From a virus, in IMG/VR virus record IMGVR_UViG_3300034072_002191, positions 16,692-80,691 of that record: a stretch of DNA of 64,000 bases, one strand, 5' to 3'. Position numbers and translations under genes: made by a program. The notes below the pieces were generated by a model. That model had not been told where the DNA came from. It worked only from the letters and a program-made list of their open reading frames with translations, and did not search any database. Of this stretch, positions 49,609-60,002 are shown in pieces (the first letter of the stretch is position 1; every line of letters starts with the position of its first letter).

Positions 49609-52600
49609 ATGGACGACGGCTCGCCCGCGCTTGAGGTCGGCTTTGCGATCGACATGGGCAATGCGTTCGATGACCTGGCGCATCTGCAGCGCGAGATGAA
49701 CACCACCGAGGCCAAGGTTGCTGCCGAAGCGGCCAGGATTGAGCGCGCAACGTCGGGAATGCTCGATATTGGCCGCGCGACTGCGGGCATCCGCACGTTC
49801 GGCAGCGCAGCGACCAAAGAAGCGCAAAATGCGGCCCGTGAGCTTGCCCGTGTCGAGAAGGCCGGGGAATCGCTATCCCGCCAACTGGAGCGGCAGGCTT
49901 CCACCTTCGGCAAGACGCGCGAGGAAATCCGCGCGATGAAGGTGGGGGCTGCCGCGCTTGCGGCGGAGCAGCAGGGCCTCAGCGAACTGGCATCGCGCCT
50001 CCGCGCACAGGAGGCTGAGCTATCCGCGGCAGAGCTGAAGGCATCTCAGGACGCGCGCGCCGAGGCGGAGCTTGCAGCCAGGGTAAAGCGCGAGGCGGCG
50101 GACGCGGCGATTGCGGCTGCCGAGCAGGAAGCCGCCGCAGTGAAGCGCGCCGCTGACGGCTATCGCATTTTCGAGGCCGTCGCGAAGCAGAAGTCGGCCG
50201 CGTACCGGCAGAGCCAACTCGAAACGGCTGCCGAGGCGCGTGAGGCGGAGAACCTCGCCGCCGCCGCCGTCCGCCTCAGGGCGTCGATCGACCCTGCTTT
50301 CGCGGCGCAGAACCGCTTCGATACCGAGATGGCGAACGCGAAGCGGTTGATTTCCGCCGGCGCGATCGGGCTAGACGACTATGCCGCCAAGCTCCGGATC
50401 GAACGCGCGTTGCTCGACGAAGCATCTGACGCGCATCAGCGCGGCGGACGCGCGGTCGGCTCTAATAGCGCCGCCCTCGCTGGACTGAGTTTTCAGGCGC
50501 AGGATGCCTTCACACAGATTTCGATGGGTACCAACGTCCTATCCGTGCTCGCCATTCAGGGCGGCCAGGCGGCTGGCCAGATGATCTATATGGAGGGCAA
50601 GCTCGGAAGCGTGGCGCGCTTCCTCATTGGGCCTTGGGGGTTGGCCATCACCGGCGGTCTGCTTGTCCTCGGCGCGTTGACCAAAGGCATGTTCGACAAC
50701 GAGGAGGCCGCCAAGGCCGCCGAAGCTGGCATGAAGAAGTTCCAGGATCGCCAGTCGGACATCGGCAACTTCATCGACGACACTACCGGCCGCCTGAAGG
50801 AGCAGAACAAAACCCTGATCCTGAACGCCATCTTGGCGCGGCAGGCGCAGATCGCCGCCAATGATAAAGAGGTCGCAGACAGCCGGCGCAAGGCGTTCGA
50901 TCGCGCCGGCCAGGCTGCGCTGCGGGCCACCCAGGCAGCACCGGGCACCACCACTTCTGGCGTCAGCTTCACGGATGATGTGGACGTGCAGCGCGTTATC
51001 AAGGCCGCGGGGAACGACACCGGCAAGCTCGCGGAAGGGCTCGCCGCGCTGGCGAAAACCCGCCCGGCTCTGGCGAAGGTGGCACTCGACGTCAGCTCCA
51101 TCGGCGGGCAGGCGATCCTCGCGCAGCGCGACAACGAGCGATTGAATAAGGAGCTGCGCGGGCTGGCGGGCGACACCAAGGCCTTCGCAAATAGCTCGGT
51201 TGAAGCGGTGAAGCGCCAAGCTGCCCTAGCGGCCGCCACTACGCCCCTCGAAAAAGCGAAGGCCCAGCTTGCAATCGTCGAGGCAGAGGGAGCTGCCGCG
51301 GTCAAAGCCGGCGGCGCAGCTGTCGATCAATACAAGCAGAAGCTTGTCGGCGCGACGCTCGCTGTAAAGGCTGCGGAGGAAGCGCAAAAGAAGCAGACGG
51401 CCGCTAATCGCGCTGCCGCTGCTGCCGGGCGCCGGGAGGAGAACCTTCAGGAGAAGCTGGCGCGCGAGGCAGCTGCAACCGAGGCGCAGACCCGCAACCT
51501 CTATGGTCTCGCCGCCGCATACCAAGAGTCGGGTGGCGCGGCTCTGATCGCGGAGGCGCGGGTGAAGGCAGAGTCTCAGGCGATCAAGGAGCGCGGTGAT
51601 ATCGATGCGTTCGTCGCGCGCCAGGTCGACCTGGCGATCGCGCAGCGCGTGGCGGATGCGGCGAAGACGACGGCCGCGCTGCGCGATCAGGCAGACGTGC
51701 AGGAGCAGGTGAACGCCGCAGTTGCCGCCGGCACCGTACCGGCTGCCGAGGCAGCCCAGATCGTGCGAGATCGGCTCGCCGACCTGCCACTGCTGACTGC
51801 GCTCGAAGCAAAGCGGGTGCAGGGCGATGTGGCTGGCGCGATTGCCGTCGGGCTCGCGCTCGACCAACAGCGCGCGGCGCGAGAGAGGCTCACCCAGGCA
51901 GAGGGGCGTGCCCGGTTCAGCGCCGCCGTCCAGTCCGGCACGGATCGCCTGGCAGAACTGCGCGAAGAGCTGCGTTTGATTGGCGCAACGGACGAAGCGC
52001 GGGCGCGCGGGCTCGCCGAGTTCCGCGCGCAGCAGGATGCAGCTTCCATGAAGGGCATCAAGCCGGAAGATGTTGCTGCCTATGTCAAGCTGCAGGGCGA
52101 CATCGCAGTCCAGACGGAGCGCAACCGCTCTGCGCAGGACGCCTATAACGATTCGCTGACGTTCGCTGCTGACAAGTGGGATTTGATCGCCCGCAACGTC
52201 CAGCGTGCCGGGCAAGGCATGGCCGACGCCTTCGGGGCCGCCGGCCGCGCCATTGGCGACCTCGCGACGATCTATGCAGGCTTTCAGGCCGACCGCGCGA
52301 GGCTTGATGCGCAGCACGATGCGCAGCTGAAGCGCTGGCATGGCAACGAGGCGCAGATCGCGCGCGAGAACCAGAAGTATGCGATCCAGACCTCGGCGCT
52401 GCAGATCGGTGCCTATGGGGATGCGGCAGCCGCAGCGAAGAGCTTCTTCTCTGAGGGCAGCGCCGGCTATCAGACCCTCGCGGCCGCTGAAAAGGCTTTC
52501 CGCGCCGTCGAGTTCGCTCTGTCCGTTCGCGCGATGGCGCAGGATGCTGCCGAGACGGTCAGCGCGATCGCGAAGAGTGGCGCGCGCGCCGCTGCGCACG

Positions 52601-54603
52601 GCGTAGAGGCCGTGGCGAAGGCGATCGCGTCTCTCCCGTTCCCTCTCAACATTGCGGCTGGCGCCGCGACGGCGGCGGTGATCGCCTCGCTCGGCATCGC
52701 GATCGGCGGGGCATTCGGCGGGTCCGGTCCGAAGCAGGCGCCGTCCAACACCGGCACCGGCACGGTCCTCGGCGACGCCTCGGCCAAGAGCGAGAGCGTG
52801 AAGCGCGCGATCGACGAGCTCAAGGCCGTCGACACGCTCACCAACGTCTATTCGCGCCAGATGCTCGCATCGCTGAAGTCGATCGATAGCCAGATCAGCG
52901 GCGTCGCATCGGTGATCGTGCGCGGCGGCGACATCAACGCCAGCGCGAACGTCGCGCAGGGGTTCAAGCCCAACCTCATCGGTTCCATTCTTGGCTCCAT
53001 TCCGTTGATCGGGGGCCTGCTCGGCGGCCTGTTCGGCACCCGCACGGACGTGACGGGCAGCGGCATCTATGGTGGACCGCAGACTATCGGCAGCATCAAT
53101 GCCGGCGGCTTCAACGGGCAGGCCTATTCGGACATCACCCGCACGAAGAAGTTCCTCGGCATCGTCTCCGGCCGGTCCTACTCGACCGAATACGGCGCGC
53201 TCGACCCGAACCTCTCGAACCAGTTCACGCTGATCCTCCGCAGCTTCAACGACGCGATCAAGGCCGCAGCGGTGCCGCTCGGGGAATCGACGGACGCCAT
53301 CCAGGCGAAGCTGAACGGGTTCGTCGTGAACATCGGCAAGATCGACCTGAAGGGCCTCACCGGCGAGCAGATCCAGGAGAAGCTGAACGCCGTGTTCGGC
53401 GCGGCCGCCGACAACATGGCCACCGCCGCCTTCCCTCTGATCTCGCAGTTCCAGAAGGTGGGCGAGGGCGCGTTCGAGACGCTGGTGCGCGTCGCGTCGA
53501 CCGTCGAGCAGGTCAGCACCTCGCTCGACCTGCTGGGCACCAGCGCCAAGGGCATGAGCGTTGCGGCCAAGCTGGGGCTGGCGGACCAGTTCGACAGCGT
53601 CTCAGCGCTGAACGACGCGGCGACCGCCTATTTCCAGGCCTTCTACACCTCAGAGGAGCAGGCGGCCGCCAAGACGGCGCAGATGGGCAAGGTCTTCGCC
53701 AGTCTCGGCCTGGCCGTGCCCTCGACGCTCGCCTCCTTCCGCCAGCTGGTGGAGGCGCAGGATCTCACCACCGCCGCCGGCCAGGCGACCTATGCGACCC
53801 TGCTCAAGCTGGCCCCGGCGTTCGCGGACCTTCAGCAGTCCCTGCAGGGGGCGAAGAGCGCCGCCGACATCCTGAGCGAGCGCCAGGACCTGGAGCGCCA
53901 GATCCTCGAATTGCAGGGCAAAACGGACGAGATCCGGAAACTCGATCTCGCCAAGCTCGATGCCAGCAACCGCGCGCTGCAGCTGCAGGTCTGGGCCATT
54001 CAGGACGCGCAGGAAGCGGCCAAGGCGGCGGACGAGCTACGCCAGGCATGGAGCTCGGTCGGTGACAGCATCATGGACGAGGTGAAGCGGATCCGCGGAC
54101 TGGGCGATGTCACCGGCTCCAACACCTTCGCCAGCCTGCTGGGCCAGTTCAACGCCGCCACCATCGCGGCGCGCGGCGGCGATCAGGACGCAGCCAAGTC
54201 GCTGCCGCAGCTTTCGCAGGCGCTGCTCGCAGCGGCGTCGAATGCGGCGACCAGCCGCCAGGAGCTGGCGCGGGTGCAGGCGCAGACGGCGGCCAGCCTC
54301 GAGGTGACCTATGGCGCGATCAACAAGCTGGGCACCGCCGCAACCGCGACCAGCAACACCGCGCTGCTCGCGGCGGCTGCCACCGCGCAGACCGCGACGG
54401 CGGGCTCGAACGACAATACCGCCACCATCGCCGATCTGCGGTCGGAGCTGGCGGCCCTCACCGACGAGGTGAAGCAGTTGCGCAACGACAATAATGCCGG
54501 GCACGCGGCGACCGCCGCCAACACCGGCAAGGCCGCAAAGGCGCTCACCACTGCGCAGGACGCCGCCGGCGGCGTCGCGATCGGCACGAAGGCGGTGGCA
54601 TGA
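49609..54603 (+). CDS. tail tape measure protein (outer prophage)
   Basis: 1,664 aa from the ATG with GGAGG six bases upstream. The first 600 residues are Ala/Glu/Lys coiled coil; hydrophobic glycine-rich segments occur near residue 345 (LIGPWGLAITGGLLVLGALT) and 1125 (LIGSILGSIPLIGGLLGGLF), which may contact or cross membranes during DNA ejection. By the family rule it implies a tail near 250 nm, longer than that of the inner phage. Confidence 0.92.
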   Translation: MDDGSPALEVGFAIDMGNAFDDLAHLQREMNTTEAKVAAEAARIERATSGMLDIGRATAGIRTFGSAATKEAQNAARELARVEKAGESLSRQLERQASTFGKTREEIRAMKVGAAALAAEQQGLSELASRLRAQEAELSAAELKASQDARAEAELAARVKREAADAAIAAAEQEAAAVKRAADGYRIFEAVAKQKSAAYRQSQLETAAEAREAENLAAAAVRLRASIDPAFAAQNRFDTEMANAKRLISAGAIGLDDYAAKLRIERALLDEASDAHQRGGRAVGSNSAALAGLSFQAQDAFTQISMGTNVLSVLAIQGGQAAGQMIYMEGKLGSVARFLIGPWGLAITGGLLVLGALTKGMFDNEEAAKAAEAGMKKFQDRQSDIGNFIDDTTGRLKEQNKTLILNAILARQAQIAANDKEVADSRRKAFDRAGQAALRATQAAPGTTTSGVSFTDDVDVQRVIKAAGNDTGKLAEGLAALAKTRPALAKVALDVSSIGGQAILAQRDNERLNKELRGLAGDTKAFANSSVEAVKRQAALAAATTPLEKAKAQLAIVEAEGAAAVKAGGAAVDQYKQKLVGATLAVKAAEEAQKKQTAANRAAAAAGRREENLQEKLAREAAATEAQTRNLYGLAAAYQESGGAALIAEARVKAESQAIKERGDIDAFVARQVDLAIAQRVADAAKTTAALRDQADVQEQVNAAVAAGTVPAAEAAQIVRDRLADLPLLTALEAKRVQGDVAGAIAVGLALDQQRAARERLTQAEGRARFSAAVQSGTDRLAELREELRLIGATDEARARGLAEFRAQQDAASMKGIKPEDVAAYVKLQGDIAVQTERNRSAQDAYNDSLTFAADKWDLIARNVQRAGQGMADAFGAAGRAIGDLATIYAGFQADRARLDAQHDAQLKRWHGNEAQIARENQKYAIQTSALQIGAYGDAAAAAKSFFSEGSAGYQTLAAAEKAFRAVEFALSVRAMAQDAAETVSAIAKSGARAAAHGVEAVAKAIASLPFPLNIAAGAATAAVIASLGIAIGGAFGGSGPKQAPSNTGTGTVLGDASAKSESVKRAIDELKAVDTLTNVYSRQMLASLKSIDSQISGVASVIVRGGDINASANVAQGFKPNLIGSILGSIPLIGGLLGGLFGTRTDVTGSGIYGGPQTIGSINAGGFNGQAYSDITRTKKFLGIVSGRSYSTEYGALDPNLSNQFTLILRSFNDAIKAAAVPLGESTDAIQAKLNGFVVNIGKIDLKGLTGEQIQEKLNAVFGAAADNMATAAFPLISQFQKVGEGAFETLVRVASTVEQVSTSLDLLGTSAKGMSVAAKLGLADQFDSVSALNDAATAYFQAFYTSEEQAAAKTAQMGKVFASLGLAVPSTLASFRQLVEAQDLTTAAGQATYATLLKLAPAFADLQQSLQGAKSAADILSERQDLERQILELQGKTDEIRKLDLAKLDASNRALQLQVWAIQDAQEAAKAADELRQAWSSVGDSIMDEVKRIRGLGDVTGSNTFASLLGQFNAATIAARGGDQDAAKSLPQLSQALLAAASNAATSRQELARVQAQTAASLEVTYGAINKLGTAATATSNTALLAAAATAQTATAGSNDNTATIADLRSELAALTDEVKQLRNDNNAGHAATAANTGKAAKALTTAQDAAGGVAIGTKAVA

Positions 54604-57600
54604 AGGTCGTACGCCCTCTGCCGATCAGCCTCACCGCGTCTTCGGTGCCGGAGAACGACTATCCGGCATGGGATACGGGCGCCACCTATGCGCTTGGCGC
54701 GCGGGTGATCGTCGCCGGGCTGCACCGCGTTTTCGAGAGCGTCATCGCGGGCAACCAGGGCCACAACCCGGCGACGGCCGGCGCTGGCTTCTGGATCGAC
54801 GCTGGTCCCACGAATCGCTGGGCGATGTTCGATCCCGCCGCGGGGCCGGCAACCAGCGCGACGGCGGCGATCGTCGTCACGCTGGCGCTGCCCGATGCCG
54901 TTGACGCGATCGGGCTGGTTGACCTGCAGGCCGCGAGCGTGCGGGTGGAGATCGCCACGGCGGCCGGCAGCATCTTCGACGAGACGCGTGGCGCACCGGC
55001 GGCGTGCGAGGTATTCCTGACGCTGCCGGCCGGCGCCGCGCGCTCGGCGACCGTCACGATCACGCCAGCCGCCGGTGCGGCGGCGATCGTCGGCAAGCTC
55101 GTGGCCGGCGCATCGCTCGACCTGGGCACGCTCGCCGATGCGCCGACGGTCGGGCTCACCGACTTCAGCCGCCGCGATACCGATCAGTTCGGCGTCACCA
55201 CGATCGTGCAGCGCGGCTGGACGAAGCGCATCGAGGGCAAGTGCCGCGTCGATACCGCGGCGGTGGATGGCATCCAGCGACAGCTGGCCGCCATCCGCGC
55301 GCAGGCGGCGCTGTGGATCGGGGAGGGGGATATCCCCAGCCTGATCAGCTATGGCTTCTTCAAGGACTTCTCCCAGATCGTCAGCCTGCAGGGGATCAGC
55401 ACCTGCTCGCTTTCGATCGACGGCCTGCCGGCGGCCGACATCGCGGTACCGGTGTCGGATCCAGCATTCGAGGGCGTGAGCGACTTTCAGGTCGTGCGGC
55501 CGCTCGCCGTCACCGATGCGGTGCTGATCGCGTCGAGCGTCGCAGAGAACGACTATCCGGTCTATTCACCCGACCGCACCTATATCGCCGGCGAGCGCGT
55601 GCTCGATCTCTCCGCGCACCGGGTCTATGAGAGCGCGGCGGGCGGGAACAAGGGCAACCTGCCGGGCGCGGATACCACGCACTGGGTCGATGTCGGTCCT
55701 GCCAAGCGCTGGGCGATGTTCGATCAGGCGCTTGGCACCGCAACCACCGCCGCGGGCTCTATCACTGTCCAGCTGCGCCCGGACAGCTCCATCGACTCGC
55801 TCGCCCTGCTCGACGTCGTCGCGACCAGCGTCCGCGTTCAGTCTCCCGGCTACGATCGGACGCAGACCCTCCCGCCGGACAGCACCACCGCGCTGTTCCT
55901 CGACCTCGCGGTCGCGGCGGGCGCCGATGTAACAGTGACGGTTACCGCCAGCGCTGGCGCCGTCTCGGTCGGTACGCTGCTGATCGGTGCGCGGGAAGGC
56001 CTTGGCCTGCTCGCGGACGCCCCGACCGTGTCCATCATCGATTTCTCTTCGAAGGAGACCGACGACTTCGGAAACACGGTGCCGGTGGAGCGCGCCTGGG
56101 CGAAGCGCATGGAGGCACAAAGCCAGGTTGCGACGCCCGCGGTCGACGCCTTGCTGCGGCGGATCGCGACGCTTCGGGCGGTGCCGGCGCTTTGGATCGG
56201 GGCGGCCGAGTTCGAGGCGCTCACGATCTACGGTTTCTTTCGCAATTTCGCGGCGACCCTGGGCGCGCAGGTCAGCACGACCTCGGTTACCATCGAGGGG
56301 CTCGCAAAGGCAGCGCCGGACGTTCCGTCCGATGAGGTCGTGAGGTGGGAAAATATCACCGGGCCGGGCAAGCCTGCCGACAATGCAACGGTGGGTGCGC
56401 CTCCGGGCACGAATGTTGGAGATGTGCCCGCCGAGCAGATTGCCGACGCGGTGAAGGACGCGAATGGCAACGTGGTGCCGGCGCGGCAGCAGTTCGCGGC
56501 GGTCAAGGCGGAGATCGATGCGGCAGTCTCCGACGCGCAAGACGAGGCAGCGGCCGCGCGCGATGACGTTGCCTCGGCCCGGAACGACCTCGCCATCGAG
56601 GTGCAGCGCGCCAAGGACGCGGAGGGCGCGATCAACGTCACGCTCGCAGCGGTGAAATCGACGGCGGATGGTGCATCTGCGGCCGTCACCGACGAGGCGA
56701 CGGTGCGAGCGCGGGACGATATCGCGCTGAGCAACAGGGTCTCCACGACCGAGGCCCAGTTGAGCGGCGGCCAGGATAGCGGCCTGCGCGCCCGGATCGT
56801 CACCGAGGAGACTACCCGCGCCAATCAGGACAATGCGATCGCTGCCCGGGTGTCCACGACCGAGGCCCAGCTGAACGGCAGCCAGGACAGCAACCTGCGG
56901 GCGCGCATCGCGACCGAGGAGACCACCCGCGCGAGCCAGGATGCAGCGCTGGCGAACCGGGCAAGCGCGATCGAAGCGATCGCGGTAATTGATGGCGCAT
57001 CGCTGAACGGGAACCCCACATTCAAGGTCTGGGGCAATCCGTTGGCGCCTCCTGACGGGTGGGTGTGGTGGGATGCCTCCGCGGGAATCGTCCGAGCAAG
57101 CGGGGTGAATGGCCGGCCTTTTGCTGCGCAATTCAACGCCTCGGCCAACCAGAACAGCGGCATCATGCAAGGCCTAAACGCTGCCTTCGGCGCTTTCGTG
57201 ATTGAGTTCACGGGCCGCGCGTCGGACTGGCAGGGTGCCGGCGTGCTGGCGCAGTTCCTGACTGACACGGGAGTCTGGGTTGAAGAGTGTAGAGTCTCCG
57301 CAGCTGCGACCCCGGACAGCTCGGGATACCAGAGTGCAGACGGCGGTGGCGGAGCTTACACGCGGACGTTCAGCGCCTTCTATAAAACGGGCATCAATGG
57401 TGCGATAAGGCGGGTCCAGCTCTTCGCGATGGCGAATTGGGACTACTTCGGCGAGCGTCGCGCCAAGACCATCGCGTTCGACCGTGTGTCGATCCGCCCC
57501 GCCACCGCTGCCGAGATTGCCGGCCAGCGGGCCGATATCTCTGCCACTGAAGCGCTGGGCCGCATCACCACCGAGGAGACGACGCGGGCCAATCAGGATA

Positions 57601-58040
57601 CGGCTCTCGCGAACCGCATCACCACCACCGAGGCGCAGCTTGCAGGCTCGCAGGGCAGCAACCTGCAGAGCCGGGTCGCGAACGAAGAGACGGCTCGCGC
57701 CAATCAGGATGCAGCGCTGGCGAATCGCACAACTACCGTCGAGGCGCAGCTGAACGGCACCCAGGGCAGCGCGCTCGGATCTCGCGTCACGACAACCGAG
57801 AGTGCGATCGCCAACCTGAATGGTCGAACGTCGGCATATTGGCAGGTGCTCGCCGTTGCCGGCAATAATCGTGCGCAGATGACCCTCCACGCGGACGCGA
57901 ATGGTGGTGCTGGCGTGGATATCGTCGGCGATGTCACGATCACCGGCAGCGATGGGGATGGGAGTGCCGTGATCGGTGGGCGCGGGGTCTTCACCTATTA
58001 CCCGAACGGTGCCCCGTGCGTGCGCCTGGGGCGGTGGTGA
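54600..58040 (+). CDS. tail-tip protein with internally duplicated module and fibre repeats
   Basis: 1,146 aa. Residues 1-295 and 299-585 are two copies of one module: VRPLPISLTASSVPENDYPA / VRPLAVTDAVLIASSVAEND, then NRWAMFD / KRWAMFD, ADAPTVGLTDFSRR / ADAPTVSIIDFSSK, and SYGFFKDFSQ / IYGFFRNFAA. Early in each copy YALGARVIV...HRVFES looks like a CBM5/12-type carbohydrate-binding turn. Residue 620 holds GNVVPARQQFAAVKAEI, as in the inner phage's tail protein. Residues 700-800 and 985-1065 are repeats of EETTRANQD..L..R..TTEAQL, a trimeric fibre pattern. Confidence 0.75.
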   Translation: MKVVRPLPISLTASSVPENDYPAWDTGATYALGARVIVAGLHRVFESVIAGNQGHNPATAGAGFWIDAGPTNRWAMFDPAAGPATSATAAIVVTLALPDAVDAIGLVDLQAASVRVEIATAAGSIFDETRGAPAACEVFLTLPAGAARSATVTITPAAGAAAIVGKLVAGASLDLGTLADAPTVGLTDFSRRDTDQFGVTTIVQRGWTKRIEGKCRVDTAAVDGIQRQLAAIRAQAALWIGEGDIPSLISYGFFKDFSQIVSLQGISTCSLSIDGLPAADIAVPVSDPAFEGVSDFQVVRPLAVTDAVLIASSVAENDYPVYSPDRTYIAGERVLDLSAHRVYESAAGGNKGNLPGADTTHWVDVGPAKRWAMFDQALGTATTAAGSITVQLRPDSSIDSLALLDVVATSVRVQSPGYDRTQTLPPDSTTALFLDLAVAAGADVTVTVTASAGAVSVGTLLIGAREGLGLLADAPTVSIIDFSSKETDDFGNTVPVERAWAKRMEAQSQVATPAVDALLRRIATLRAVPALWIGAAEFEALTIYGFFRNFAATLGAQVSTTSVTIEGLAKAAPDVPSDEVVRWENITGPGKPADNATVGAPPGTNVGDVPAEQIADAVKDANGNVVPARQQFAAVKAEIDAAVSDAQDEAAAARDDVASARNDLAIEVQRAKDAEGAINVTLAAVKSTADGASAAVTDEATVRARDDIALSNRVSTTEAQLSGGQDSGLRARIVTEETTRANQDNAIAARVSTTEAQLNGSQDSNLRARIATEETTRASQDAALANRASAIEAIAVIDGASLNGNPTFKVWGNPLAPPDGWVWWDASAGIVRASGVNGRPFAAQFNASANQNSGIMQGLNAAFGAFVIEFTGRASDWQGAGVLAQFLTDTGVWVEECRVSAAATPDSSGYQSADGGGGAYTRTFSAFYKTGINGAIRRVQLFAMANWDYFGERRAKTIAFDRVSIRPATAAEIAGQRADISATEALGRITTEETTRANQDTALANRITTTEAQLAGSQGSNLQSRVANEETARANQDAALANRTTTVEAQLNGTQGSALGSRVTTTESAIANLNGRTSAYWQVLAVAGNNRAQMTLHADANGGAGVDIVGDVTITGSDGDGSAVIGGRGVFTYYPNGAPCVRLGRW

Positions 58041-58041
58041 A

Positions 58042-58389
58042 ATGCCCTCAGGCTTGATGCTTTCCCTGTCCGATGGGACGGTCACCTTCGATCAGACGAT
58101 GCCTCTGGTGAAGTTCCTCGGCACGATCACGATCGGCGCGGACTACACGGGCGCCGCGTACCAGGGCAGCATCTACGACCCGCGCATCACCCAGTACGCC
58201 CTCCATCGGCCCGATTGGTGCCGGATCGACGGCGGGTTCAATTCGGAGGCGATCGATGCGAGGTGGCAGTTCGATGGGAATAGCCTGATCTGGACCTATC
58301 CGATCCAGCAGCCTCAGTACGTCACCGTCAACGGGTCGAGCTTCCTCATAAATCGTCCGAAGCAGACGATCAGCTATTTCCTGGTCTGA
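58042..58389 (+). CDS. short tail fibre protein (outer prophage)
   Basis: 115 aa, beta-rich: MLSLSDGTVTFDQTMPLVKF then LGTITIGADYTGA. The pattern matches the 98-aa protein of the inner prophage (3276-3572). Stop overlaps the next start as TGATG. Probably part of the receptor-binding tip. Confidence 0.7.
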   Translation: MPSGLMLSLSDGTVTFDQTMPLVKFLGTITIGADYTGAAYQGSIYDPRITQYALHRPDWCRIDGGFNSEAIDARWQFDGNSLIWTYPIQQPQYVTVNGSSFLINRPKQTISYFLV

Positions 58390-59159
58390 TGCCGGTCGGA
58401 TTCGAAACCTATGATCCGAGCGGGAAGCTCCAGATCACCAGCGAGCTGCTCATCTATGTGCTGCGCGTCAGCGGCACGACCTTTGTTGAAAATCAACAGG
58501 TCGGCAACACGTGCCCCACCAGTTTCCGCGTCCCGACCACACAGACGTTCACCGACGCCCTGGTCGCGATCGGGGGAGGGGGCGGATATGCCGCAGCTTT
58601 CGCGGGGACCTGGGTGTCCGGAGAGCGCATTTTCGGCACGAACGCTCCCGTCGGCACGGCGTTCAACTATTTCGTTTTCGAGCGAAGCAATACCTATCCC
58701 GCCACCAATTTCGGCATCGAGGTGCGGCGTCCGACCGCGGAGATCGTATTCTCCACGAGCCAACGCGTCATGCGCGTCGTGCAGATCCTCGACTTGCCTA
58801 CCGGAGACGATGGTGAGGTGACGGTGCCGGGGCGGCAGCTCGCCTGGTGCCAGGGAGCATGGGCGGCGCACCGCATCGCAGGTCCCTTGCTCGCGGATAA
58901 TGGCGGCGGTCCTATCATCGTGGACCCGGGCACCCCCGGAGAGGGCGGTCAAGTCCAGTACCGCTGGCAGAACGATGGCAAGATCTATGGCGGCTGCCTG
59001 GCGAATGGTGGCGCGACGGTGCGCTCGGCGCAGGTCAGCTACGACGATGTGATGATCGGCCCGACGACCGATCCAAACCAGCCACCAGATTACCTCCTGC
59101 CTTTGAAGCTCTTCATCGTCGACGTGACCGGTCTGCCGGTGGGCGTCCAATTCTACTGA
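58389..59159 (+). CDS. distal tail fibre/tip protein (outer prophage)
   Basis: 256 aa. MPVGFETYDPSGKLQITSEL resembles an internal segment of the inner phage's protein at 2584-3279, and the C-terminus (DDVMIGPTTDP...PLKLFIVDVTGLPVGVQF) matches its C-terminus. The centre is glycine-rich and different, as expected for a receptor-specific part. Likely tail fibre or tip. Confidence 0.7.
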   Translation: MPVGFETYDPSGKLQITSELLIYVLRVSGTTFVENQQVGNTCPTSFRVPTTQTFTDALVAIGGGGGYAAAFAGTWVSGERIFGTNAPVGTAFNYFVFERSNTYPATNFGIEVRRPTAEIVFSTSQRVMRVVQILDLPTGDDGEVTVPGRQLAWCQGAWAAHRIAGPLLADNGGGPIIVDPGTPGEGGQVQYRWQNDGKIYGGCLANGGATVRSAQVSYDDVMIGPTTDPNQPPDYLLPLKLFIVDVTGLPVGVQFY

Positions 59160-59169
59160 GGTGCACGAC

Positions 59170-59496
59170 ATGGCCGACATCATCACCGACGAACAAGCCG
59201 CCCAGATGCGGGAGCAGCTGGCGACCTGGGAGCGCCAGAAAGCCTACCAGGCTGCGCTCGCGCGGCATCAGCTCTATCTCGCGGTCAAGCCGATCGTGGA
59301 AAGCGAGGCTTTCATCGACATCCACCAGCAGCTCACAGAGCTACGGGCAAACGGGCCAAAGGATGACAGCTTTTTCGGCATTGGCATCGAGGCGGTCTAT
59401 CAGGGGATGACCGGCCTCGGCATCAACGTCGCGCAGTGGGTGGATCCAACGGCTCCGACCGACGCGCAGCCGCCGGCAGGGGATGCCGGCGCATGA
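59170..59496 (+). CDS. small helical protein after the fibre genes
   Basis: 108 aa from an ATG with GAGG eight bases upstream. Helical N-terminus (TDEQAAQMREQLATWERQKA), helical middle, flexible end. By position it may be a fibre-assembly chaperone; no family recognised. Overlaps the holin-like gene by ATGA. Confidence 0.6.
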   Translation: MADIITDEQAAQMREQLATWERQKAYQAALARHQLYLAVKPIVESEAFIDIHQQLTELRANGPKDDSFFGIGIEAVYQGMTGLGINVAQWVDPTAPTDAQPPAGDAGA

Positions 59497-59978
59497 ATAT
59501 CACCATGAAAGGGGCAATGCCGATGTCGCCGGTCTTCGAAACGGTGCTGGCGAAATACGGCTGGATCCTGATCGGGATCACGTTCGGCTTCGCGGCGAAA
59601 TATGCGCTGCTGATCAAGCGCGGGGTGCAGGTGAAGGCGCGGTTGGTCTTCGCTGACCTGCTGCTGCTGCCGATGGTGGCGCTGATCGCCTATTGGCTCG
59701 CCACCCGCGCCGGCTTCGAGGCCGAGGCCGCGGCGCTGTTCTCCGCGCTCTGCACGGTCGGCGCGGATCGGCTGGTCAAGCTGCTCACCGATCGCTTCCT
59801 GCAGCGCGTGGACAGCGAGGCGGCGGCGATCGCGAACAGCATCGTCGGCACGGCGCGAAACACCACCCAGGCGGAGCTTTCCGCCGTCGCCCTGGTCGAG
59901 GCTGCGCGCGAGGGCCGCGCGCCGGCCGAATATGTGGCGCTGAAGCCGCACCCGCAGGCGCCGAAGTCGGGCGCCTAA
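59493..59978 (+). CDS. holin-like membrane protein with cytoplasmic helix
   Basis: 161 aa. Two membrane segments (WILIGITFGFAAKYALLI and VFADLLLLPMVALIAYWLA) near the N-terminus and a long soluble helical C-terminus. Precedes the muramidase, so a holin or lysis-timing protein is likely. Confidence 0.65.
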   Translation: MNITMKGAMPMSPVFETVLAKYGWILIGITFGFAAKYALLIKRGVQVKARLVFADLLLLPMVALIAYWLATRAGFEAEAAALFSALCTVGADRLVKLLTDRFLQRVDSEAAAIANSIVGTARNTTQAELSAVALVEAAREGRAPAEYVALKPHPQAPKSGA

Positions 59979-60002
59979 CCCTCCAACCCGGAGACATCGA
60001 CA

